From positions 124,001 through 188,000 of the forward strand of contig JAPYXD010000041.1 of the NCBI GenBank assembly GCA_030998225.1: DNA of 64,000 nt. The letters are read 5' to 3'. Positions within the stretch are counted from its first letter, which is position 1. Every line of letters begins with the position of its first letter. Shown piece after piece: positions 24,601-32,567 of the stretch. Below the pieces are notes generated by a model that was not told the DNA's origin, did no database searches, and saw only the letters and a list, made by a program, of their open reading frames with translations. The position numbers were made by a program, and so were the translations under genes. This stretch comes from Diplolepis rosae (lineage: Eukaryota; Arthropoda; Insecta; Hymenoptera; Diplolepididae).

Positions 24601-24801
24601 ATGGTTGGACGATCTAAAAAGAACGAATCACAAATGTATAGTGCTCTATCAGATGGCGAGCTCTTAGATCTTACGATTTTACCTATTTTTCAAAAACTTC
24701 TTACTGAAAGGCACAAAGATTCGACCCGCAATAATTTCGGGGCCAATGTCGCTAGTTGTCCTAATATATCAATCAAGTGCGACATTGTGGAATATCTCTA
24801 A
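3516..24801 (+). CDS. GABA-B-R2: metabotropic GABA-B receptor subunit 2 (3' half, nine exons)
   Basis: A class C G-protein-coupled receptor subunit; in the GABA-B heterodimer, subunit 2 couples to Gi/o at the plasma membrane. Exons 3516-3638, 7705-7815, 7876-8100, 8714-8896, 14328-14427, 21297-21420, 21653-22128, 23815-24241 and 24308-24801 join in phase through GT-AG introns. They give TM4 with WQVADP, extracellular loop 2 with its cysteine, [21 protein letters not shown], intracellular loop 3 with [20 protein letters not shown]7 ending [15 protein letters not shown], a coiled coil, and a tail of about 530 residues. [10 protein letters not shown] separates subunit 2 from subunit 1. The extracellular GABA-binding-fold domain and TM1-3 are not in the window. 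Introns of 5-7 kb are filled with transposons; no break is seen in the coding part. Confidence 0.93.
3639..4176 (+). other. intron sequence, no gene seen
   Basis: AT-rich receptor intron. I see no repeat boundary or coding potential here. Confidence 0.5.
4177..4668. repeat. foldback family A, copy 1 (5'-truncated)
   Basis: Arms of about 150-170 bp (4177-4345 and 4425-4600) are inverted copies around GCAGTGCAGTGGTTGA-type sequence. The right end carries GAACGGCCAGAGTATTC and ends gcttgctaggg. The arm sequence (tagctaagaacg, gcgaaatttg, aaactagaaaaac) recurs in copies 2 (26312) and 3 (43131). The left copy lacks the terminal agaacggtc segment and is truncated or rearranged. Confidence 0.75.
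4669..5170. other. GC-rich island of unknown origin
   Basis: About 500 bp with clearly higher GC content than the surroundings, starting at the end of foldback copy 1. The minus-strand frame at 4849-5070 (73 codons, rich in R/P/G/S/V) matches nothing I know. It does not look like rRNA or tRNA. It may be a fragment of a different mobile element. Confidence 0.4.
5705..5790 (-). other. tRNA-like B box
   Basis: The minus strand contains TATCGGGTTCGAATCCCAAT, an excellent pol III B box with a paired T arm (cggg/ccc around ttcgaat). No convincing acceptor or D arm is seen upstream, so it is not a tRNA gene. It is more likely the head of a tRNA-derived SINE or a tRNA relic. Confidence 0.3.
5759..6094 (-). 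CDS. hypothetical hydrophobic ORF in receptor intron
   Basis: An open frame of 111 codons starting [20 protein letters not shown], with three likely membrane segments (about residues 6-26, 45-66 and 72-88) and a polar end. It is antisense to the host gene and overlaps the tRNA-like B box at its 3' end. I do not recognise it. It could be an exon of a small membrane protein or receptor, or chance in AT-rich DNA, where hydrophobic codons are favoured. Confidence 0.2.
   Translation of the reverse strand: MLPVRKLLLAFIAWALLSFVSIDIAIRIDEIDILFNWISKKFLPKIAWLTILIHFFISVWFSYLNFQYLNDNILGAIFLISGFTRLHSLFPIINRIHGYTHNNVKHNSSLQ
6150..7704 (+). other. AT-rich intron with degenerate AGATATTGAA repeats
   Basis: There is no gene. 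Between about 6935 and 7140, AGATATTGAA/CAATATCT-type words recur many times in both orientations, so this part can fold on itself. The minus-strand frame 6899-7288 runs through these repeats and is not convincing as a gene. Confidence 0.45.
7705..7815 (+). CDS. GABA-B-R2: GABA-B-R2 exon: extracellular loop 2 and start of TM5
   Basis: The acceptor is gaattcag|CCA and the donor ATG|gtaggt, phase 0 at both ends. The 37 codons contain [20 protein letters not shown]; the cysteine is the expected partner of the conserved TM3 cysteine, and [11 protein letters not shown] opens TM5. The following intron is only 60 bp. Confidence 0.92.
7876..8100 (+). CDS. GABA-B-R2: GABA-B-R2 exon: TM5-TM7
   Basis: The acceptor is catgttgcag|ATT and the donor CCAAAG|gtaata. 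The 75 codons hold the rest of TM5 (FGAFLAWET), intracellular loop 3 ([15 protein letters not shown]), TM6 ([20 protein letters not shown]) and TM7 ending TLCLVFVPK. This is the most conserved part of the gene. The ATG at 7867 lies in the intron, so translation does not start here. Confidence 0.95.
8205..8625. repeat. degenerate MITE
   Basis: About 8205-8330 and 8475-8625 are imperfect inverted copies (gaactcatttccttgaaaa / ttttttaaggacatgagttt and neighbours). It fills most of the intron between the TM7 exon and the coiled-coil exon. The frames at 8061-8402 and 8482-8706 belong to it. Confidence 0.6.
8714..8896 (+). CDS. GABA-B-R2: GABA-B-R2 exon: C-terminal coiled coil
   Basis: Follows FVPK in phase with [18 protein letters not shown]. 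The last third, [19 protein letters not shown] then [10 protein letters not shown], has heptad spacing of hydrophobic residues. In GABA-B receptors this segment pairs with the coiled coil of subunit 1, masking an ER-retention signal and allowing surface delivery. The acceptor is catttttcag and the donor CAA|gtaggt. Confidence 0.88.
8946..9600 (-). pseudogene. decayed mariner transposase
   Basis: The minus strand contains residues like [15 protein letters not shown] then [20 protein letters not shown] (9398-9595), the second helix-turn-helix and WVPR linker of mariner transposases. A probable terminus at 8946-8970 (gggtgggttgaaaagttttt) resembles mariner ends. The catalytic part is eroded by stops and frameshifts. 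Confidence 0.7.
10845..11385. repeat. degenerate TTTTATAAA repeat tract
   Basis: Over about 540 bp, words such as cataaaaagt, tttataaag and ttttataaaa recur every 12-25 bp in both orientations. The minus-strand frame 11147-11479 (Phe/Lys/Ile only) is a by-product. It lies inside element B. Confidence 0.75.
11555..11645 (+). other. tRNA-like relic
   Basis: caGGTCAGCGGTCACG resembles a pol III A box, and GAGTTCGAACCCAGC is a B box about 30 bp later. CTAGCCTACGGACCACGAG between them resembles an arginine-tRNA (ACG) anticodon arm with extra bases. The stems pair poorly, so it is a degraded tRNA or a SINE head. Confidence 0.4.
12119..12165 (+). other. short conserved motif shared with the hAT element
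   Basis: gtgagaggcaaggggaactc and the following aagaaagcaccccaaa are nearly repeated at 58889-58932. gtgag...ctcac can form a 5-bp stem, and GGGG/CCCC a second. The function is unknown. Confidence 0.4.
12840..13612 (+). other. intron sequence, no gene seen
   Basis: No recognised element. A small dyad gcgctac...gtagcgc lies near 13500-13550. Confidence 0.4.
13611..13638. repeat. TTC microsatellite
   Basis: About eight imperfect cttctt units. Confidence 0.85.
13853..14078. repeat. MITE with minisatellite core
   Basis: Imperfect inverted ends (acgtgccaatgcac... / ...gtgcgcctaggcacgt; gcgacaatgcttgcagg / cctgcgagcattgtcgc) enclose about nine copies of an 11-12-bp unit like CTCGGCTTCGC (13918-14010). 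The core is much richer in GC than the surroundings. Confidence 0.75.
14328..14427 (+). CDS. GABA-B-R2: GABA-B-R2 exon: proximal tail
   Basis: The acceptor is acttcag|ATG and the donor GAAG|gtaaaa (phase 1). The short exon encodes [20 protein letters not shown] and then [12 protein letters not shown]. The phase fits both neighbours. The ATG is an ordinary internal codon. The exon lies between two introns of 5.4 and 6.9 kb. Confidence 0.75.
14843..15972. mobile_element. DNA element C, 1.13 kb, repeat-filled
   Basis: The ends CCCTGCTTAAAAAAACCGTT and its complement bound an element with no transposase. The left half repeats words like gggttctaagaagggttc (positions 14870-15270), and the right half holds a 120-bp tandem array. 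Target duplications are not clear, so the superfamily is open. The frame at 15004-15294 is a repeat by-product. Confidence 0.75.
15285..15745. repeat. tandem array of about 115-bp units
   Basis: Four units begin near 15285, 15405, 15525 and 15635. Each contains cagagcgcact, a ttgaccaaatttgtcaatc-type segment, cccgttcagaccctgttaga, cgcccatac and gattc-gagatcc. Units differ by substitutions and a deletion in the third. Confidence 0.8.
16185..16380. repeat. small MITE
   Basis: gcatggagaaaaatggagat through atatg at the left is mirrored by catattcttctgatctcc and atttttctccgtgtg at the right. The total is about 195 bp. Confidence 0.8.
16620..17010. repeat. degenerate GGCTCGAA / TTCGAACC repeats
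   Basis: Words such as ggctcgaac, aattcgaac, gagccagcgttgg and their complements recur over about 380 bp. The minus-strand frame 16864-17109 crosses them and is not a likely gene. Confidence 0.55.
17639..18299 (+). pseudogene. mariner-like element, 5' part
   Basis: The end CGAGGTGTGTTCGGAAAATA next to TA is a typical mariner terminus. The transposase reads [20 protein letters not shown], then [14 protein letters not shown] (helix-turn-helix), a frame change in the A run at 18180-18190, then [20 protein letters not shown]. The first catalytic residue of the family's GDETW motif is Glu here. The element is cut at 18299 by a foldback insertion, and the rest of the catalytic domain is missing. 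It is dead. Confidence 0.85.
18300..19567. repeat. foldback MITE E, 1.27 kb
   Basis: CACTACCGTCGG at 18300 and CCGACGGTAGTG ending 19567, each flanked by TA, bound two arms of about 490 bp (18300-18800 and 19060-19567) around 260 bp of very AT-rich spacer. The arms agree closely. The TA duplication and CACTACC ends point to Tc1/mariner-type mobilisation. There is no coding capacity. Confidence 0.88.
19590..19695 (-). pseudogene. mariner 5' end, inverted copy
   Basis: This segment is the reverse complement of 17690-17796 (5' UTR of the mariner above, from cttcagctgtattcattg to gtttgttaaaagaaatgg). It marks a second, head-to-head mariner piece or an inverted duplication on the far side of foldback E. 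Confidence 0.8.
19696..20556 (+). other. interior of element D, no gene seen
   Basis: AT-rich. No clear repeats or coding frames. Confidence 0.4.
20558..20652. repeat. short MITE F, copy 1
   Basis: tcttatgaaaaaaagtattg...caatacttaccattttttttttcataaggg is a near-perfect hairpin of about 95 bp. Confidence 0.8.
21297..21420 (+). CDS. GABA-B-R2: GABA-B-R2 exon: tail
   Basis: The acceptor is tctaacag|GTC and the donor GCCAA|gtgcgt. In phase, it reads [20 protein letters not shown], then a Ser/Thr-rich stretch ending [16 protein letters not shown]. Reading through the donor gives a stop within five codons, which supports splicing. Confidence 0.78.
21653..22128 (+). CDS. GABA-B-R2: GABA-B-R2 exon: tail
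   Basis: The acceptor is tgggttttccag|GAA and the donor GGCG|gtaaga. The exon is open for 158 codons: [20 protein letters not shown], then a polar, low-complexity tail with QQQQ and [18 protein letters not shown]. The long, poorly conserved cytoplasmic tail is typical of the insect subunit 2. Phase is kept on both sides. Confidence 0.8.
22129..23043 (+). other. intron sequence, no gene seen
   Basis: Ordinary AT-rich receptor intron. Confidence 0.4.
23044..23173. repeat. short MITE F, copy 2
   Basis: cccttataataaaaatattg...caatacttactaatattttttttcatgaggg has the same ends and arm words (attgataagtattg) as copy 1 at 20558. Confidence 0.8.
23224..23769 (-). mobile_element. mariner deletion derivative
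   Basis: TIRs caggtgtataaataagtttccg (23224) and its near complement ending at 23769 bound about 545 bp. The minus-strand frame 23198-23608 reads [20 protein letters not shown], then [22 protein letters not shown] and [13 protein letters not shown], the N-terminal DNA-binding region of mariner transposases, and then jumps to the 3' end. Almost all of the catalytic domain is deleted. It lies 45 bp before a receptor exon. Confidence 0.85.
23815..24241 (+). CDS. GABA-B-R2: GABA-B-R2 exon: tail
   Basis: The acceptor is tttttatgtag|GCT, only 45 bp after a mariner MITE, and the donor AAACA|gtacgt. In phase it reads [20 protein letters not shown] and continues with His/Ser/Asn-rich sequence ([23 protein letters not shown]). 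Its ATG at 23829 is internal. Confidence 0.8.
24308..24801 (+). CDS. GABA-B-R2: GABA-B-R2 last exon
   Basis: The acceptor is tatatttatag|AAA, after an intron of 66 bp. It reads [20 protein letters not shown], then a basic His/Cys-rich part ([19 protein letters not shown]), a Gly-rich part ([13 protein letters not shown]) and [15 protein letters not shown], ending CDIVEYL and TAA at 24799-24801. Confidence 0.85.
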
Positions 24802-24850
24802 TAAAATTCATTGCTAAGTTTACAATAATAAAAACTCAAATGAATAAAAT
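24800..24850 (+). terminator. poly(A) signals of GABA-B-R2
   Basis: AATAAA overlaps the stop codon (24800-24805), and two further AATAAA hexamers follow within 50 bp. The 3' UTR is therefore probably very short. Confidence 0.6.
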
Positions 24851-25489
24851 AGTTTCCATTTTTTCTTATGACACGTCGCACAGAGTTATTTCATATTTAA
24901 GGCCTCTTCACTGTCATTATTAATAATACGAAGACAAATTTATTAGCGTGAATTGTCTAGTAGAATTTTAATAAGTTGATATCAAAAATGATATCGAAAA
25001 TTGGCGACTTCTCGATTTCACTAATAGTTCTCCAGAAAATTGATGAAAACGTTAATGGAATGAAACACTGTCCCGCAGTGTCCCTTATGAAAAACAAATA
25101 TAAAAAAAAAACTGTCTTCATATTTTTTCCCAAGTAATAAAATAAAAGCACAAATCTGATTAACTCTTCCTTTTAATAAATAAAACTTTCTTCCTCTATT
25201 TACAAATATTCGAAATTGTGTGTTTAGTTTTATTACTTGGGTAAAAAAATCAAGTCGGTTTAATTTTTTGAGCAGCCCATATTTTTTTTCAAATCCGGCC
25301 GTATTATTTCTGGCCGTAAATATGGTTTCTTATACATGTTCGAAATGCAGCCGTAAATATGTGCAACGCCGTGGAGTTTTAGATGGAAACGCAATAGAAT
25401 ACTTCTATGGCGTTTATCTCACAGAAATCAATCACTATAAATCTTTCCACTTTTATCAATTAATTTATTGTATTTATTTAAATAAGTAA
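24851..25489. other. intergenic, no gene seen
   Basis: AT-rich sequence after the receptor gene; the frames at 24957-25151 and 25220-25489 show no family features. Confidence 0.4.
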
Positions 25490-26110
25490 CAGGTCGGAGT
25501 TAGGTTCCACAGAACAAACACACTAACTTAGTTTTAGTAAAAAAGAACTATGTTAGGAAGGCACAGTCGGAGTAAAACTGATTACTTGGCATAGCCGTTG
25601 CCAGGGGCTCGTTCGAGGACCTTATCTAGGGAGTAGTGGGGAAGCATGCTTATCTTACGCATGTTAGTTTCACACAACCTTTCTTAGAATGTTTTTACCC
25701 CGGGAAAACATTACGGTTTAGGTTGGTCGCGAATTTTGACATCTCTTGCACTTATTTTATTTAAAGGTTCGATCTCATATTGGAGTCTATTAGTATCGTA
25801 GTCTTGTACAGTAGAACTCGAGGTACATTTGAAGTGTTAACAGTGATTTTAATGCAAAATAAGTGTACGCATAATTTTGGTGCACAGTTCCGAATCGACT
25901 TCAATATTCCGCATCTGTATAGGGTGAACAGTGTAATTAACGCGATCAGCCCTATCCGACGACTAGATACATTTTGGTTCCCTTAGTAATGCCACATGGA
26001 AACTAATCCGTAAGGCGGCGCCACCTCTGTCCTCTCCTATAAAAGTATTATTTTGCATGGTGTGCAAGCTGCCACAAACAAGAAGAAGAAGCATAGTGTT
26101 CATAAACAAA
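25490..26110. repeat. LTR-like or repeat segment
   Basis: The region shares gatcagccctatccgacgac, aactaatccgtaaggcggcg(c)cacctc and tcctctcc with the inverted sequence at 32250-32400, next to the env end of the retroelement, and gcatgcttatcttacg-atgttagtttcaca with 36188-36220, next to its pol end. This suggests a solo LTR or remnant of the same retroelement family. The boundaries were not resolved. Confidence 0.4.
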
Positions 26111-26311
26111 TTTAAACAATTATCAGAAAAATAGAAATATTCCGTAATTTCAAATCATTGTTTTTATTATTATTGAAATTTAGTGTTTTTAGTGCATATT
26201 TATTCAATCATAAACATAAGTGTATACATACTATTATTTTCAATTATACACATCTTTTCGGCACGTGAAAAAAAAATTGATGAACATATTCTTAACAAAA
26301 TACAAGCATTT

Positions 26312-29300
26312 CCCTAGCGGACCCGTGTGAGAGAACGGTCATAGAATACTCTGACCGTTCTATGACCGTTCTATGACCTCGCATTATTACGGCTAAGAAC
26401 GGTAAAAAAGACATTAAAAGCATTAGAATTATGATTCTGTGGCGAAATTTGGATTAGAAGGTGTAGCAATAAATACAATTATCTTATTTTTCAGTGATAA
26501 AAACTAGAAAAACATAATACCTGCCAGTGAAGGCGGCTTCACCTGCTCTCGGTAGCATTTTCCGCGCTAAATTTAAAAACAGAATTAAAGATTGAGAAAT
26601 GCGAATGTGTAAGGTAAATGAATTTACTAATGAACTTTACGTAATAAAAGTTGCTGAAATTAATTAAATTTGCATGAATAATGTAAAGTCTCTGATGTCA
26701 TTCAATTGTCATTTTTTACTTTTATGCATGATGCGAATTCATGGACCACAGTCACAAATCCTAAAAAGTATTTTCTAAAAAGTATTGATAAATGATTTGG
26801 AGTAATTCAAAATACGCAAAATATAGGAAATTTTTTTTATAATTTGACAGTATTTATATGTACATTTATTCAAAATTAAATTTCACATCGATTTAATAAA
26901 ATTAAGTTTTCACATCAAATTGATTCAGAATCTAATTCCAAATAAGATCTATATTACAAATGAATTATATAAATCCACAATAAACTTCTAAAAAATATAA
27001 CATAATATTACGCTTATAGCTAACACAAAAATAAATTTCATGACTAATTCAGAAAAACTTTTTACAACAATTGCAAGAAATTTGATGATATAAGTACGCA
27101 CGTGTATTAATTTTAATTGTATACCGTGCTCTTTTGTAAACTCGACATAATTCTGTATAGAAAAACTTTTTTTTTGCTATTGACTCAATAATATCAATTC
27201 ACCAAGATTTTTCAACAATAATGAATTTTGTTACCTGAAAATTTAGAACATAATAAAGGTCACATTAGCGAATGGTTGTAGACTTTAATTAGTTTTGAAC
27301 AATTAAATAAGTTTTAGTGTCGGTAAAACAGGAATTATTATTTTTTATTGTTTAAAACTAAATAAAGTCTACAGCCATCCGCTAATGTAACCTTTATTAT
27401 GTTCTAAATTTTCAGATAACAAAATTCATTATTGTTGAAAAATCTTGGGGAATTGATATTATTGAATTAATAGCAAAAAAAAGTTTTTCTATACAAAATC
27501 ATGTCGAATTTACAAAAGAGCACCGTATACAATTAAAATTAATACAAGTGCGTCTCCTAAAACTAAAATCATATAAATATGCAATTATACATACAATATC
27601 ATTCAATACGAGTAGAGTTATGTTATTTTTATGTTTTTTTAGGAGATAATTGAGAATTTATATATTTTATTTGCTATGTACATTTTATTCAAAATTAAAT
27701 TTCCCATTGATTTAATAAAATAAAATTAGTTCTCACATCAAATTGATTCAGAATCTAATTCCAAATAAGATCTATATTACAAATAAATTATATAAATCCA
27801 CAATAAACTTCTAAAAAATATAACATAATATTACGCTTATAGTTAACACAAAAATGAATTCCATGACTAATTCAGAAAAACTTTTTCCAACAATTCCAAG
27901 AAATTTTATGATATAAGTACGCACTTGTATTAATTTTAATTGTATACCGTGCTCTTTTGTAAATTCGACATGATTTTGTATAGAAAAACTTTCTTTTGCT
28001 ATTAATTCAATAATATCAATTCCCCAAGATTTTTCAACAATAATGAATTTTGTTATCTGAAAATTTAGAACATAAAAAAGGTCACATTAGCGGATGGCTG
28101 TAGACATTATTTAGTTTTAAACAATAAAAAATAATAATTCCTGTTTTACCGACACTAAAACTTATTTAATTGTTCAAAACTAATTAAAGTCTACAACCAT
28201 CCGCTAATGTGACCTTTATTATGTTCTAAATTTTCAGGTAACAAAATTCATTATTGTTGAAAAATCTTGGGGAATTGATATTATTGAGTCAATAGCAAAA
28301 AAAAAGTTTTTCTATACATAATTATGTCGAATTTACAAAAGAGCACGGTATACAATTAAAATTAATACACGTGCGTACTTATATCATAAAATTTCTTGCA
28401 ATTGTTATAAAACGTTTTTCTGAATTAGTCATGAAATTCATTTTTGTGTTAGCTATAAGCGTAATATTATGTTATATTTTTTAGAAGTTTATTGTGGATT
28501 TATATAATTCATTTGTAATATAGATCTTATTTGGAATTAGATTCTGAATCAATTTGATGTGAAAACTTAATTTTATTAAATCGATGTGAAATTTAATTTT
28601 GAATAAAATGTACATAGAAATACTGTCAAATTATAAAAAAAATTTCCTATATTTTGCGTATTTTGAATTACCCCAAATCATTTATCAATACTTTTTAGAA
28701 AATACTTTTTAGGATTTGTGACTGTGGTCCATGAATTCGCATCATGCATAAAAGTAAAAAATGACAATTGAATGACATCAGAGACTTTACATTATTCATG
28801 CAAATTTAATTAATATCAGCAACTTTTATTACGTAAATGTCATTATTAAATTAATTTATTTTACACAGTTGCATTTCTTAATCCAAATGATTTGTTTGAT
28901 TTGTTACGGCGGTCGGTAAAGTCGCATCATGTACAAAAGTAAAAAATGACAATTGAATGACATAAGAGACTATACATTATTCGTGCAACTCTAATTAATA
29001 TCAGAAACTTTTATTACTTAAAGTTCACTATTAAATTCATTCATTTTACACATTTGCATTTCTCAATCCAAATGATTTGTTTGATTAGTTACGGCAGTCG
29101 GTAAAGTCGCATCATGCACAAAAAAAAAAAATTACAATTGAATGACATCAGAGGCTTTAAGAAATACTGTTTACATTATTCATGCAACTTTAATTAATTT
29201 CAGCAACTTTTATTACGTAAAGTTCATTAGTAAATTCATTTACCTTACACATTTGCATTTCTCAATCTTTAATTCTGTTTTTAAATTTAGCGCGCAAAAT

Positions 29301-29545
29301 GCTACCGAGAGCAGGTGAAGCCGCCTTCAGTGACAGGTATGATGTTTTTCTAGTTTTTATCACTGAAAAATAAGATAATTGTATTTATTGCTACATCTTC
29401 TAATCCAAATTTCGACACAGAATCATAATTGCAATGCTTTTAATGTCTTTTTTACCGTTCTTAGCCGTAATAATGCGAGGTCATAGAACGGTCATAGAAC
29501 GGTCAGAGTATTTTATGACCGTTCTCTCACACGGGTCCGCTAGGG
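26312..29545. mobile_element. foldback family A, copy 2 (3.2 kb)
   Basis: CCCTAGCGGACCCGTGTGAG at 26312 and its complement ending at 29545 bound a large nested palindrome. The outer arms contain repeated agaacggtcatagaac subterminal repeats, then tagctaagaacgg, gataaaaactagaaaaac and long AT-rich segments. The centre (about 26850-28610) holds further inverted copies of the same 400-500-bp block. There is no coding frame. It belongs to the same family as 4177-4668 and 43131-44152. Confidence 0.88.
28737..29290. repeat. tandem array of about 185-bp units in foldback arm
   Basis: Three units, each starting cgcatcatg(c/t)a-aaaa and containing atgacaattgaatgacat, acattattc-tgcaa, cttttattac and catttgcatttct. 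The opposite arm of the foldback has fewer units, so the arms are unequal here. Confidence 0.75.
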
Positions 29546-30089
29546 ATATTTATACTGTGTGTGACTTTGATTCTTCATTATTTTGAAATTTTTTATTTGT
29601 GAAAATAAGACATTTTTTTCAATTTATTTTCTCAGAAAATAATATTAAGGGCATGTTATACTTGAGAAAAGTAGCAAGTTCATGTAATGAATGTGAACCA
29701 GTTACTACATGTTTGTGTCCAAAATATATTTGAAAAAAATTATAATTTAGGAAATGGTAGAATAGATAAAAATAGACGTAGATAATAAATACATTTAAAG
29801 TTTTTGAAAAATGAATGATTCATTTATTAGTTTGATTGTATATTTTTCATGCAAAATTTTATTGGTCGACTTTTTCTCTCCATGACGTAATTATTTCAGT
29901 GCAAGATTCCTTATGGATTTCAACTGACTAAATATTTTAATTATTTGTTAATTTAACGTTCAATAATGTTTCATATTAGTTTATTAAAATAATTTGAATA
30001 TGATTAATGTTTCATAAAAATTTAACAATAGACAATTTTTATTTATTCAGCTAATTTATTAATTGAATTTTTTATTAGATCATTAATAA
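29546..30089. other. intergenic, no gene seen
   Basis: AT-rich spacer between two transposons. Confidence 0.4.
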
Positions 30090-32075
30090 CACAGGCACAC
30101 AAAAAAAACCAAGTCTCTGATATTTGAACGCGACACATATGTTCCCATGTAATTTGATCCGCTGATCACGAATCCGCGGTCCAATTGACCCCATCACATC
30201 TGGGTCAAGGGCATTTGAAGGTCAAAATTGAACACACACATTTGAGTTGAAAAAAATGACTAATCTTTATGTTTTTTGGGTCGCTGAATAATAATTCGAG
30301 GTCGGTTTGACCTCAAGTAGTAAAGGTCAAGGTCATTTGAAGGTCAAACGTGTTTGTTTTGGAAATAATGCATTTTTGACTGCAGATTCTGAAAGAACGG
30401 AAAATTTTACGTCCAAAACTGTATTTTTTAATTTTTTTAATATGATGCAAAGGTCATTTCAAGGTCATTATAAGTGGTGATGTGGAGAATCAATTTAATC
30501 ACTGCAAAAATACGAAAATATGGTTCCCTTCACCTAAACTATTGCGGTAATATATTTTGGTGATCGTTGAACCAGAATACAAGGTTCGTCTGTCTCCTCA
30601 AGGACAAGATAAGGGTCGCCCCATCAAGGTAAAAAAAGAACTGAATCTCTGAAGAACTATAAATATGAGACTTAGCTATTGTTTTTTCTTCTATAACGCT
30701 TTCTTTTACTTTCGAAGGATCTGTGTAGCGGATTTCTAATTCTTTTTGCGCTCTCGTCATCTTCTTCATCATGACACTCGATCTCTTTTCAGTAACCAAC
30801 AGTAGTCCGCCAACATATTTACGTCCCATTTCCCTTGCCATCTAGTTTCAGCCTCTTTCAGATCTTGATGGAACCGTTCCCCTTGTTCTTCGCTGTAATC
30901 TCCCAAGTTATCAGGGAAATAGCTGAGATGAGCATCCATAAAATGAACTTTGTGACTCATCAAACATCCCAAACACTTATAGTTTCTTATCATATTTGCT
31001 ACAATAGTTTTTTAGTCATCGCTTTTGTTATTTATCAGTGCCACAAAAGTGGCTTGCAGCATCTTCAATTCTTCTTGTAGCATCATACTCCTTATTAGCC
31101 AAGTCACCAACTAGTAAAGAGCTGCGGTCACTTGATGACGATGATTGCGGGCCCGCTTGCTCACCCTGACCAACCGCCGATACTGGGCATCCAAGACCCT
31201 GCATCGTAGACTTTCCTGTGCCAGCCATGACGGCGTCATGCCTTCACCCCAGGGCTTAGCCGAAAACAAACAAGAAAAACAATGCCGTTTCCGCCGTCAC
31301 CACGTGGAGGTGCCCTGGGTGCTGACACAAGATAGGTATTACTGATAGATACTACTCCGTTCTTTCAGAATCTGGAGTCAAAAATGCAGTTTCTTTTCAA
31401 AATAAACAAGTTTGACCTTAAAATGACCTTGACCTTCACAGCTTGAGATCAAACCGACCTCAAATTCGAATTCAGCGAACCAAAAAACATAATGATAAGT
31501 AGTTTATTCCACTAAAACGATATTTTTCCCAATTTCGACCTTCAAATGCCATTGACCCAGGTGTGATGGGGTCAAAAAGACCTCGTATTCTGATCCAGCA
31601 ACCACCAAAATATATTACCACAGTAGTTTAGGTAAAGGAAATCATATTTTCGTATTTTTGTAGTGATTAAATTGATTCTCCACATCACCACTTATAATGA
31701 CCTTGAAATGACCTTTGGATCATATTAAAAAAATTAAAAAATACAGTTTTGGACGTAAAATTTTCCGTTCTTTCAGAATCTGCAGTCAAAAATGCATTAT
31801 TTCCAAAATAAACACGTTTGACCTTCAAATGACCTTGACATTTACTACTTGAGGTCAAACCGACCTCGAATTATTATTCAGCGACCCAAAAAACATAAAG
31901 ATTAGTCATTTTTTTCAACTCAAATGTGTGTGTTCAATTTTGACCTTCAAATGCCCTTGACCCAGATGTGATGGGGTCAATTGGACCGCGGATTCGTGAT
32001 CAGCGGATCAAATTACATGGAAACATATGTGTCGCGTTCAAATATCAGAGACTTGGTTTTTTTTGTGTGCCTGTG
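30090..32075 (-). mobile_element. long-TIR DNA element G, 2.0 kb
   Basis: CACAGGCACACAAAAAAAAC at 30090 and its complement ending at 32075 are bordered by TAA on both sides. The arms of about 450-560 bp are largely collinear and contain many AGGTCA words; part of the inner sequence is repeated again near 31340-31640. The interior carries a broken minus-strand protein remnant. The TAA/TA duplication would fit Tc1/mariner or PIF/Harbinger; not resolved. Confidence 0.82.
30539..31228 (-). pseudogene. transposon-associated protein remnant
   Basis: Three minus-strand frames in order (31228-31028, 30993-30769, 30841-30539) look like one broken coding region. The middle one reads GCLMSHKVHFMDAHLSYFPD then NLGDYSEEQGERFHQDLKE and WDVNMLADYCWLLKRD. 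From memory, this conserved block (MS-K-HF---H-DYFPENLG--SEEQGERFHQD) occurs in many multicopy arthropod proteins of transposon origin; I cannot name the family. Frame changes between the pieces make it non-functional. Confidence 0.6.
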
Positions 32076-32241
32076 TAATTGATTGCTTGAATTAATTATA
32101 TTTATTATTTTATTCCATTAATTAAAACTAATAATTTATTAAAGCAACTATAAAAGATTAAAAAATGTTATTTTAATAAAATAGATAATCTTTGTTCTGC
32201 AAAAATCATAAAACTTAAATTTTTTATCAATTTTCTCCATA

Positions 32242-32410
32242 TAAAATAATACACTAATCGGAGAGGAAGGAGGTGGCGCTGCTAACGGATTAGTTCCGAG
32301 CAATTGAAAGTGACATCATTAACGGATGTCGGGTTCAATGGTGAAAAAGGCCGTCGTCGGATAGGGCTGAGCGCGATTGATCCATAACCTAAGTAAGTTT
32401 ATACGTCAGT
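32242..32410. repeat. repeat shared in inverted orientation with 25900-26060
   Basis: ggaggtggcgctgctaacgg, gtcgtcggatagggctga and neighbours match the segment near 25920-26040 in inverted orientation. It lies just beyond the env end of the retroelement and could be the start of its 3' LTR. Confidence 0.5.
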
Positions 32411-32567
32411 CAATTTACTGGTCCAATGTTGAGTTCGCCGTTCATTTTTTATCTTATTTAAAGCGTTTTCTATATCATCAAGGTTTTGGCTAGCTTCCCT
32501 GATATTTTGCGATTCCACATATTTTTGTGGTGGTATTAATCTTTCTTTTAACAATTCTAAATCGCTT

